Part shown: one piece after another, positions 1 to 7,176 of the stretch | How the letters are laid out: every line of letters begins with the position of its first letter | Position numbering within the stretch: position 1 is the stretch's first letter | Source of the DNA: Phycisphaeraceae bacterium | GTDB lineage: Bacteria > Planctomycetota > Phycisphaerae > Phycisphaerales > Phycisphaeraceae | Length of the DNA stretch: 8,345 nt | Direction: 5' to 3' | NCBI GenBank assembly: GCA_029260695.1 | Contig: JAJDCT010000141.1 | Span: 1 to 8,345 of the forward strand | The notes under the pieces: generated by a model | What the model was told of the DNA's origin: nothing | Databases searched by the model: none | What the model saw: only the letters and a program-made list of their open reading frames with translations | Made by a program: the position numbers and the translations under genes

Positions 1-383
1 AGCGCCTTGGCGATCCTTGAGGTCTTATCCAGAAAGAAACGTACCGCCGCGATGCCCAGCACCACCCCGGCCACCACCCAGACCGCCCGCATCGCCGACC
101 AATCCCCCGGCGGCGTCAGTCCAAACGGGTACGCCGGGTCGGCCGCGGTGGGGTCCAGGCCCTTGCGGATCACGTCGATGCCCAGCCCGGTGAGCCCCAA
201 GCCTGAGAGTGCAAGGGCCAGCAACACAAACTGCAGACCCACCACCGCGACCGCGGGTAACTTGTAAGACCAGCCCATCCGGAACAGGCGCAGCACAAGC
301 TGGGCGTTGGACGCCTGGGCGTCACGCAGCGCCCCGTCATTGGGGGTACCGGGGGCGGCCTTGGTGTGGGATGTGTCACTCAC
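1..383 (-). CDS. N-terminus of a probable ABC exporter (membrane domain), cut by window edge
   Basis: This open frame has no stop from a GTG at 381-383 to the left edge, giving 127 codons of a longer protein. The first 40 residues are polar (SDTSHTKAAPG...). A hydrophobic span lies at about residues 43-67 and a second at about 100-117, separated by a Pro/Asp-rich loop with PFGLTPPGDWSAM. A hydrophilic RMGWSYKLP stretch precedes the first span. This pattern (Leu/Arg helix, first span, loop, second span, then FFLDKTSRIAKA) resembles the start of the six-helix membrane domain of ABC exporters in which membrane and ATPase domains are fused. The nucleotide-binding motifs would lie outside the window, so the family call is inference. 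GTG is preferred because the protein then starts in a normal polar tail. An in-frame TTG lies about 60 nt upstream, and a stop lies before that. No Shine-Dalgarno is visible. The gene follows the oxidase operon on the same strand but is probably a separate unit. Confidence 0.62.
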   Translation of the reverse strand, partial: MSDTSHTKAAPGTPNDGALRDAQASNAQLVLRLFRMGWSYKLPAVAVVGLQFVLLALALSGLGLTGLGIDVIRKGLDPTAADPAYPFGLTPPGDWSAMRAVWVVAGVVLGIAAVRFFLDKTSRIAKA

Positions 384-574
384 AGATATAATATTCGCTT
401 CACAGCCGAACCGGTCTGGATCAGCAGAACCCGACAATAGACACCGCGGCCCCCAGCATCAAGCACCAGGCAGGCATACCCCCCCATGTTTTCAATGGGG
501 TAGCTATATGATGTGGCACATATGGGCAACGACCAGCCGTGCCGAGGTGTGTGGTTTAGGCAAGCGGGCGGGCC
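384..574. other. Intergenic region with weak hairpin, between second subunit III gene and ABC-type gene
   Basis: This 191-nt spacer has no convincing gene. It holds an inverted repeat, CCCCAT at 482-487 and ATGGGG at 495-500 with a 7-nt loop. It lies about 75-90 nt past the stop of the oxidase operon. Neither strand has a T-tract after it, so it is at best a weak or factor-dependent termination site. Next to the downstream GTG start is a TATTAT hexamer (minus strand, 388-393) that could act as a -10 box. No matching -35 is seen at the usual spacing. Confidence 0.3.
388..393 (-). promoter_or_regulatory. Possible -10 element immediately upstream of the ABC-type gene
   Basis: On the minus strand the hexamer TATTAT is followed by only four bases (ATCT) before the GTG start codon. 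If used, transcription would begin at or within a base or two of the start codon, giving a leaderless mRNA. That would fit the absence of a Shine-Dalgarno site. The region 17 nt upstream reads GACCGG, which does not resemble a -35 box. The call rests on a short AT-rich match in GC-rich DNA. Confidence 0.18.
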
Positions 575-1255
575 TCACCCGATCAGCAGCAGGCCGGCGA
601 AGAGGCATAGCCAGACCACGTCCAGGAAGTGCCAGTACATCGCGACGTAGCGGACGGGGCTGTGCGATTCGTGGTCGTATCTTTTCCGCCATGCGTGATG
701 CGTGACCACACCCAGGGGGATCATGCCGCCGATCAGGTGTGCCGCGTGGACGACGATGAGGAAGAAGACCATCCCCTGGGGCATCAGGCCGAGGCTTGCT
801 TCGCCATGTAGTTGTTCGCGGTATGCCTTGTGTTCGCCGAGCAGCGCCATCAGGCTGGGTGTCTGGATCACCAGGAACAAGACCGCCAGCGCCGCAGTCA
901 CCGCCAGGCATCGGCGGAACACTTCCTGACGCTCCTGCTGAATCGCCCGCAGGGCCAGGTGGATCGTGTAGCTGCTCGCGAGGATGACCGTGGTCGATAC
1001 CCACAGGCCCGAAGGCATCGGGATCGATCCCAGCGCCGGCCCGGCCTGGCGTATGACCTCGCCGGTCACGGGGTCGGTGACGGCTTTGAGTGTCGTCAGG
1101 CGGATGACCAGGTACGCAACGAGGGACGAAGCGAAGAGTATGCCCAACGCGGCCAGGAACAACCACATCCCCAAGGTGCCCGTACCCTGTGGGAGGTGGG
1201 TGTGCCGATCTTCGAAGAAGCCGGGGTTGTCAGGCGCAGGGGTCGGCGTGCTCAT
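575..1255 (-). CDS. Second, divergent cytochrome c oxidase subunit III-like protein
   Basis: A 226-residue protein of the heme-copper oxidase subunit III family with about five membrane spans (roughly residues 28-52, 83-105, 115-137, 160-185, 203-225). Family marks are the GTLGMWLFLA start of the first span, VVHAAHLIGG (H170, H173) matching the HGLHVLIG of the other CoxC, and the final YWHFLDVVWLCLF. It differs from the CoxC encoded at 1836-2933. The glutamate of the first span (E46 there) is L37 here, and the EY after the third span is not retained. It has no long loop insert but has an extra stretch after the first span (about residues 55-80). The ATG at 1253-1255 is well fixed, because an in-frame TGA lies 24 nt upstream with no other start between. 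No Shine-Dalgarno is seen. It is the last gene of the oxidase cluster, 153 nt after ctaF. It may be an extra or alternative subunit III, or an accessory factor of the oxidase. The fold is confident; the role is inferred. Confidence 0.85.
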   Translation of the reverse strand: MSTPTPAPDNPGFFEDRHTHLPQGTGTLGMWLFLAALGILFASSLVAYLVIRLTTLKAVTDPVTGEVIRQAGPALGSIPMPSGLWVSTTVILASSYTIHLALRAIQQERQEVFRRCLAVTAALAVLFLVIQTPSLMALLGEHKAYREQLHGEASLGLMPQGMVFFLIVVHAAHLIGGMIPLGVVTHHAWRKRYDHESHSPVRYVAMYWHFLDVVWLCLFAGLLLIG

Positions 1256-1408
1256 GGGTGATTTACGATAGCCGACATCTCAGCGGTCTGCAGACAACGC
1301 ACCGTGTGGCCGCTGATCGCGGACTATGGGAACAAATATATAGAGGCGTCGTAATACCCAGGCGTGATGGGCTATCTCAGGCCATGTGAACCACACCCAC
1401 CTGCGACT
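1256..1408. other. Spacer between ctaF and the second subunit III gene, with inverted repeats
   Basis: At 153 nt this is the longest gap inside the oxidase cluster. It contains CAGCGGTC at 1281-1288 facing GGCCGCTG at 1308-1315 (19-nt loop). That is six consecutive pairs, then one mismatch in the minus-strand RNA, then one more pair. A second pair of arms, GATAGCC at 1267-1273 and GGCTATC at 1370-1376, encloses it. On the minus strand an AT-rich patch reading CTATATATTTG lies midway (about 1334-1344) and could hold a -10 box, but I see no good -35. The stem ends about 25 nt before the downstream ATG, so it would lie in that gene's leader. No T-tract follows it. Confidence 0.3.
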
Positions 1409-1759
1409 CTAGCCAGAGTTCGGGCGGACGGAGTCGGGGGGGGCGATGTTGCTCTGATATTCGCCGGTATCCATCAACGCTAGCCCGATGAACACCGCCA
1501 GGAAGAGGAACGCGCTGACCAGGATCAGGCTGTTAAATGGCGAGTCGTAGCGCAGGTGCATGAAGTAGAGCCCAACCAGTGCGCCCTTGACCACAGCGAC
1601 CGCCAGCGCGACCCAGATGTTTGCCGGGCCCAGGTCGACATACGTCACCGCAACCGTCAGGACGGTAAAGAAGATCAGCAGGGCGAACACGCCAAGCAGC
1701 ATCCAGATGGGGCTAACGTGTCCCATCCCGTGATCGTCGTTCGTATGTGCATGGCTCAT
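1409..1759 (-). CDS. ctaF: Cytochrome c oxidase subunit IV (prokaryotic COX4 type)
   Basis: A 116-residue membrane protein matching the small bacterial subunit IV family of caa3/aa3 oxidases. It has a short His-rich polar N-terminus (SHAHTNDDHGMGH) and three hydrophobic spans at about residues 17-41, 46-66 and 74-95. The family signature VVKGALVGLYFMHLRYDSPFN spans about residues 56-76, with the usual FMHL before the last span. The C-terminal tail is short, polar and Pro-rich. In related enzymes this subunit is non-catalytic and packs beside subunits I and III, with a role in assembly or stability. The gene follows coxC after 76 nt. The start at 1757-1759 gives the normal family length. Only a weak purine patch (CGAG) sits about 8 nt upstream, so ribosome binding looks poor. 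The order subunit II-I-III-IV is standard for the caa3 cluster. Confidence 0.88.
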   Translation of the reverse strand: MSHAHTNDDHGMGHVSPIWMLLGVFALLIFFTVLTVAVTYVDLGPANIWVALAVAVVKGALVGLYFMHLRYDSPFNSLILVSAFLFLAVFIGLALMDTGEYQSNIAPPDSVRPNSG

Positions 1760-1835
1760 GTCGGAGGCTCGGGGGTATCGGGTATCGGGTAGATTGTATG
1801 ACTTTGCTAATCGCTAACGGCTATAAGCTAATCGG
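1760..1835. other. AT-richer coxC-ctaF spacer with direct repeats and a possible internal -10
   Basis: Besides the 7-mer repeat, this 76-nt spacer has two copies of GCTAATCG (1806-1813 and 1827-1834; the second copy ends two bases before the coxC stop codon). On the minus strand a TACAAT hexamer at 1793-1798 is one base off the consensus -10 box. It would start transcription about 27 nt before ctaF. The expected -35 position is a poor match. The spacer is visibly less GC-rich than the genes around it. An internal promoter is possible but weakly supported. Confidence 0.25.
1773..1791. repeat. Short tandem 7-mer repeat in ctaF leader
   Basis: The plus strand carries GGGTATC at 1773-1779, repeated at 1780-1786, followed by a partial copy GGGTA at 1787-1791. 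It lies 14-32 nt upstream of the ctaF start. It may be simple slippage. No function can be assigned. Confidence 0.6.
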
Positions 1836-2933
1836 TTAGTGAATCAGATAAAGCAATGGGAACAAGAAGATCCAGATCAGGTCGACCAGGTGCCAATAGA
1901 GGCCTCCGATATCGACAGGGGCGAAGTAGTCCTTGCCGAAGGTGCCCTTCTTGGCCTTTAAGATCAGCCAGGCGATCAGGACCATGCCGATCAGGACGTG
2001 CAGGCCGTGCAGGCCGGTCATCAGGAAATAGATCCCAAAGAACAGGTGGACCTTCTTCTGCTGATCGCTGCTTAGGTCATTCCAGAGGATCTGTGTGTGT
2101 GCGGCGCTGGGCATCGACACCTCGCCAGCCTGATCGATCACGGCATCATTCACGCCCATGTCCGCGGGGCTTGCCGGGGGCTTGATCGTGGAAACGTCGG
2201 CCGGGGCCCCATATACCGCCTGGACAATGACCGGAGAAGCGGAGGCTAAATGGGCGGTGGCATTTTGCTCTGCCCGGACGCCTGCCGAAGCAGGCTCCGC
2301 CGAGGTGTGCTCCGCAGCGTGTGCATCATCTCCCGGCACTGCTTCATGCTGAGGGGAATCTTCCGCAGGTTCGTGACCCGCCGGGGCGTGCCCCCCCCCG
2401 CCGTGCGCCTCACCGCCCAAGTTGCGCCCGTCGATGTACTCGATGGCGTGAGGCAATGCCTCGGGGTGCTTGGGCTGACCGCCCTCATAATAAAACGCGT
2501 TCATCGTCCCGGGGAACAGGTGGTGGTCCCACTTGGCCTTGTATTCAACACCCTTGATGACCATGAACCCGACGCCACCCATGAAGGTAGCGATGAGCAT
2601 CCCGATCAATAGCTTCTGCTGGCCCTTCTGTGCGGCACGCACAGCCCAGGCCATTGTCAACGAACTGGCGAGCAACACCACGGTGTTGGTCGCGCCCCAC
2701 ATCTTGTCGAGCGCCCCGTACCCATACAGGAAGACATCCTGGTGGTTGCCTCGGTAGATGGCGTAGGCGCAGAAGAGCCCGCCGAACATCAGGATCTCGG
2801 TCGCGAGGAAGACCCACATCCCCAGCTTGCCGGACTCGAACTGCTGGGCGGGTGTCTCAAAGTGGTGTGCGAGGTGCGGGTGGTGGTTGTCACCGTGGCC
2901 CGTGTCGCCGGTATGTTCGTTTTCACTGGTCAT
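1836..2933 (-). CDS. coxC: Cytochrome c oxidase subunit III with a large His/acidic loop insert
   Basis: A 365-residue subunit III of the five-helix type, far above the usual ~200 residues. Spans lie at about residues 36-60, 79-100, 107-128, 297-326 and 343-364. Conserved features are GKLGMWVFLATEILMF with the family glutamate E46, KGVEY (E130) after the third span, GLHGLHVLIG (H309, H312) and YWHLVDLIWIFLF. The extra length is a hydrophilic insert at about residues 138-295, between the third and fourth spans, rich in His, Ala, Glu and Pro. In known subunit III topology this loop faces the periplasm. The N-terminal tail is also His-rich (seven His in the first 24 residues). Subunit III carries no redox centre; in relatives it supports proton uptake into subunit I and enzyme stability. 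An in-frame TGA nine bases upstream fixes the ATG at 2931-2933. There is no clear Shine-Dalgarno. It lies 46 nt after coxA. Confidence 0.93.
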   Translation of the reverse strand: MTSENEHTGDTGHGDNHHPHLAHHFETPAQQFESGKLGMWVFLATEILMFGGLFCAYAIYRGNHQDVFLYGYGALDKMWGATNTVVLLASSLTMAWAVRAAQKGQQKLLIGMLIATFMGGVGFMVIKGVEYKAKWDHHLFPGTMNAFYYEGGQPKHPEALPHAIEYIDGRNLGGEAHGGGGHAPAGHEPAEDSPQHEAVPGDDAHAAEHTSAEPASAGVRAEQNATAHLASASPVIVQAVYGAPADVSTIKPPASPADMGVNDAVIDQAGEVSMPSAAHTQILWNDLSSDQQKKVHLFFGIYFLMTGLHGLHVLIGMVLIAWLILKAKKGTFGKDYFAPVDIGGLYWHLVDLIWIFLFPLLYLIH

Positions 2934-2979
2934 AAGCGGTCAAATCCCGTGGTCGGGTCGTGCCGGGTGGTCTGTCAAA

Positions 2980-4704
<1,725 letters not shown>

Positions 4705-4779
4705 CGTAAGTATCCTCGTTCCGTAAATCCTGCGGCTGCCCGCCCCGTGTGCCGGGGGTCGGGGTCCGTGTATCTGTTT
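4705..4779 (-). other. coxB-coxA spacer with GC-rich hairpin
   Basis: This 75-nt spacer contains a perfect 5-bp G/C stem, CCCCG at 4743-4747 and CGGGG at 4753-4757, with a 5-nt loop. Further C and G runs nearby allow alternative pairing. It sits in the transcript between subunit II and subunit I, about 40 nt before the coxA start. It has no T-tract, so it is more likely an mRNA stability or processing structure than a full terminator. Confidence 0.35.
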
Positions 4780-5826
4780 CTACTCTTGCGCCTGTGTCCC
4801 GTCCCCGGAGCCGCCGTCAGCCTCATCGCCGGGATCGGCGGGCATCTCACCGAGAATCTTCCCGTCATATTTCGTGCTGATCGATTTAAGCAACTCGATC
4901 ACACCGGTGATCTCCGGGTCCTTGATCTGGCCCTGGAAGGTCGGCATGACGTTGTCGTAGCCCTCAAGCACTTCATTCCCGGGATTCAGTATCGAATCGC
5001 GGATGTAATTCTCGTCGGCGATGCGCGTCGAGCCGTCGACGAACTTTCTCTCGTCACCGAAAATATTCTTCCACGTCGGGCCCGTCCCCGCTGTGCCGTC
5101 AAGGGAGTGACACTGGGCGCAACCCCGATCCTTATACACAGTTTTGCCCACGTCGACAGGCTTCTCAGTCTTCCACCACCGGCCACGCACCTCCAGGTAA
5201 GCGTCAAAGTCTTCCTGCGATTCGACGACCACCTTCGTGATCATCTGCGAGTGCTGCTGGCCGCAATACTCGGCACAGAAGAGGTTGTATTCGCCGACCT
5301 CGGTCGCCTGGAACCAGGTCTTGTTGTACCGCCCGGGGACCACGTCCTTCTTCACGCGGAATTCGGGGACGTAGAAGCTGTGGATCACGTCGGTCGAGGT
5401 CAGCACCAGGCTGATCGGGGTGTTGACCGGGACGTGCAGGGTGCCGTCATTCTCACCCCCGCCGTAGGTAAACGCCCAGTTCCACTTGCTGGCGCTGACC
5501 AGGACCTGGTACGCGCCGTTGGGGGCCTGGTTCATGTTCATGAACCCGCGGAAGCCCCACACAAAGATGATCATCACCAAAATAAGCGGCGGCAACGTCC
5601 AGCCCAGCTCGATCGCGGTCGAGTGCGTCGGGCCCACCGGCTTGTCGTGCGGGCTCTTCCGGCGGTACTTGATGACAAAGTAGACCAGCAGCCCCGCGAT
5701 CAGGACCAGCCAGAACACGCTCATCCACAACACGAAGTTGTAGAGACCGTCGTGCGCACCGGCCATGGTCGACCGCGCGGGGGGGAGGAATAAAGTCTTC
5801 TCGGCTTGTGCAAGGATCGCCAGCAT
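4780..5826 (-). CDS. coxB: Cytochrome c oxidase subunit II with fused cytochrome c domain (caa3 type)
   Basis: A 348-residue protein. Two membrane spans at about residues 29-54 and 75-96 anchor it. The periplasmic cupredoxin domain (about 105-212) has the aromatic electron-entry motif KWNWAF (114-119) and a complete set of CuA ligands: H149, C184, E186, C188, H192 and M195 (CAEYCGQQHSQM). A fused class I cytochrome c domain follows, with CAQCH at residues 236-240 (bases 5107-5121) and a likely axial methionine M294 (DNVMPTFQG). The last 20 residues are acidic and Gly-rich. The fusion defines the enzyme as caa3 type: electrons pass from a donor (probably ACIII or a soluble cytochrome) to heme c, then CuA, then heme a of CoxA. 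There is no lipoprotein cysteine near the N-terminus. The start at 5824-5826 is supported by AGGA 6 nt upstream and by the FLPPARSTMAGAHDGLYN segment, which resembles the pre-helix region of relatives. The gene lies 30 nt after sco. Confidence 0.96.
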   Translation of the reverse strand: MLAILAQAEKTLFLPPARSTMAGAHDGLYNFVLWMSVFWLVLIAGLLVYFVIKYRRKSPHDKPVGPTHSTAIELGWTLPPLILVMIIFVWGFRGFMNMNQAPNGAYQVLVSASKWNWAFTYGGGENDGTLHVPVNTPISLVLTSTDVIHSFYVPEFRVKKDVVPGRYNKTWFQATEVGEYNLFCAEYCGQQHSQMITKVVVESQEDFDAYLEVRGRWWKTEKPVDVGKTVYKDRGCAQCHSLDGTAGTGPTWKNIFGDERKFVDGSTRIADENYIRDSILNPGNEVLEGYDNVMPTFQGQIKDPEITGVIELLKSISTKYDGKILGEMPADPGDEADGGSGDGTQAQE

Positions 5827-5856
5827 CCGCGTTCCTGTTCCTTAAGGCGCCTAGCC

Positions 5857-6777
5857 CTACGCCGCGCCGTGCGCGGCAGAGTGTGTTTCGATCCGGATAC
5901 GTCGGCGGTACTCCCGCCACAACAAACCCCCGACCACGATGAGCATCACAATAACCGTCAACCCACCGCCGATCCGCATGATCCCCATCGCCGTCGCCGA
6001 GTAAGTCCCAAGGCTCGGGTCGTAGTGCAGACAGGTCAGCAGGAACTGGTCCACCAGCGAACCGACCTTCCCCTCCGATGCCTCGACCAGCGAGAGCCTA
6101 AGCGTCTGCGGGTCGTAGTTCACCCCGGAGAGATAGCGTGTGACCTTGCCGTCCGGCGAGAGGATCATGATGACAGCGGGGTGGGCGAACTGCTGCGGCT
6201 CGCGGACCCACTTGAACCCGAACCCGACCTCGTCGGCCAGCTGTTCGATCATGTGTGACTCGCCGACCAGGAAGTGCCAGCCGTCCTCGGTCCCGGCCTT
6301 GCCCGATTCGTTCTTGAGCTCCCGGGCGAACGTTTCCTTCTTCATCTTCGCCAGCGAAGGCTGCTCGGCCGGGTCGATGCTGACGGTGACAATCTGGTAC
6401 TGCTCGCCGGGGACCCAATCCATCTCGCCGACCGCGGTACGGACCCCCTTGAAGACAAGCCCGCAGAGCATCGGGCACTGGTAGTAGCCCAGTTGCAGGA
6501 CCACGGGCCGCTCGCCGTCGAAGTAGTCGCCGAGCTTGACGCGTTGGCCGTTGGAATCAGTGAATACCAGGTCCGGCGAGACCTGCGCCCCCAGGTGATA
6601 ATCCATGTCCACGCTCTTGAGTTGGCTTGATTGAGCGTCGGCCGGCGCAGTGGATTCCTGGGGCTTATACGCCTGGGCACGGGCAACCTGCGCCGCCGGA
6701 CCCACCCCCGGTATCAGGGCCGCCAGCAAGACGCCCGCGATCACGGGCAGCACTCGGGTTGTCACGTTTGCCTTCAT
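5857..6777 (-). CDS. sco: SCO1/SenC-family copper chaperone with C-terminal membrane anchor
   Basis: A 306-residue protein. A hydrophobic N-terminal segment ending in ARAQA (about residues 8-36) looks like a signal peptide. A thioredoxin-like domain follows at about 60-235. It carries the copper-binding CPMLC (C101, C105; bases 6463-6477) after LQLGYYQ, and a conserved-type histidine at H199 in FAHPAVIMILSPDG. These three residues are the known Cu ligands of Sco proteins. After the domain come CLHYDPSLGTYS (249-260) and a hydrophobic span at about 270-288, then a basic RRR tail, so the protein is probably anchored at its C-terminus. Many Sco proteins are instead anchored at the N-terminus. 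Its place directly before coxB fits the family role of delivering copper to, or reducing the cysteines of, the CuA site. The ATG at 6775-6777 has only a weak AGAAG about 11 nt upstream. The stop at 5857-5859 lies 30 nt from coxB. Confidence 0.94.
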   Translation of the reverse strand: MKANVTTRVLPVIAGVLLAALIPGVGPAAQVARAQAYKPQESTAPADAQSSQLKSVDMDYHLGAQVSPDLVFTDSNGQRVKLGDYFDGERPVVLQLGYYQCPMLCGLVFKGVRTAVGEMDWVPGEQYQIVTVSIDPAEQPSLAKMKKETFARELKNESGKAGTEDGWHFLVGESHMIEQLADEVGFGFKWVREPQQFAHPAVIMILSPDGKVTRYLSGVNYDPQTLRLSLVEASEGKVGSLVDQFLLTCLHYDPSLGTYSATAMGIMRIGGGLTVIVMLIVVGGLLWREYRRRIRIETHSAAHGAA

Positions 6778-6864
6778 GTGCGTATGACTTCTTACCGTGT
6801 CTCATCACGAAGCCCGGAGGGCTGGGTTCAACCCCCTACCACCTAGGCAGGGGCACCAAGTCAA
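6778..6864 (-). other. Spacer before sco with several hairpin-forming segments
   Basis: This 87-nt spacer has AGCCC at 6811-6815 facing GGGCT at 6819-6823 (3-nt loop), a GGGTTCAACCC palindrome at 6824-6834, and CCCCT at 6833-6837 facing AGGGG at 6849-6853. The second and third share bases, so they could be alternative folds. No T-tract follows in the minus-strand transcript. It could tune read-through, RNA stability or translation between the ACIII and oxidase halves of the cluster. Confidence 0.3.
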
Positions 6865-7164
6865 TCATTCACTTTGTGCGTACTTCTCGACCACGCCACG
6901 CATCGCCATGTCGATCGGGACGATGACCCGGTCTTTCTCGGCGTCAGCGTAGTGCGGGTCGGCGTTCAGGGCCGACCTCTGGCTTTCCTGTAAGTCCACC
7001 AACTCGGCGAACGGGACATCGACGTACTTCCGCTGGTTCTCCTGCTGGAACTCGTAACGGAACCACGCCTGGGTCGCGACCACCAGCGAGAAGACCAGGA
7101 TCGCGCTGACGATACCCATCAGGGCGAGGAGTTTGACGTTGATGTCGTGTGAGCCGGAGGGCAT
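6865..7164 (-). CDS. Small single-span membrane protein of unknown function between actF and sco
   Basis: A 99-residue protein with one hydrophobic span at about residues 11-33, after a short polar N-terminus (MPSGSHDINVK). A charged domain of about 65 residues follows, probably periplasmic. That domain has FRYEFQQENQRKY just after the membrane and ends in RVIVPIDMAMRGVVEKYA (residues 79-96). The latter looks like a conserved short motif; I recall similar endings in small proteins of planctomycete ACIII/caa3 clusters but cannot check. It has no Cys, heme motif or obvious metal site. The gene is real on coding grounds: AAAGGA lies about 8 nt before the ATG at 7162-7164, and only 12 nt separate it from the actF stop, so the two are probably translationally coupled. 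The position suggests an ACIII subunit, an assembly factor, or a link between ACIII and the oxidase. None of these can be shown from sequence alone. Confidence 0.8.
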   Translation of the reverse strand: MPSGSHDINVKLLALMGIVSAILVFSLVVATQAWFRYEFQQENQRKYVDVPFAELVDLQESQRSALNADPHYADAEKDRVIVPIDMAMRGVVEKYAQSE

Positions 7165-7176
7165 CGTTTCGGTCCT

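Noticed and set aside
170..379. A 69-codon minus-strand frame near the left edge
   Set aside because: It is out of frame with the 1-383 reading frame, which continues without a stop to the edge and gives a sensible membrane protein. The 69-codon product is a Pro/Arg/Trp-rich shadow.
482..500. Hairpin as a Rho-independent terminator of the oxidase operon
   Set aside because: The stem is only 6 bp and neither strand has a following T-tract, so it does not meet the standard form. It is kept only as a possible weak structure.
504..1166. A 220-codon minus-strand frame overlapping the second subunit III gene
   Set aside because: It shares almost all its bases with the well-supported subunit III frame, is Arg/Pro/Gly-rich and has no membrane spans or family marks.
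2250..2612. Possible separate gene or domain inserted in coxC, on either strand
   Set aside because: The CoxC frame stays open with conserved subunit III sequence on both sides, and the alternative frames give no recognisable protein. There are no terminal repeats or target-site duplications to suggest a mobile insert.
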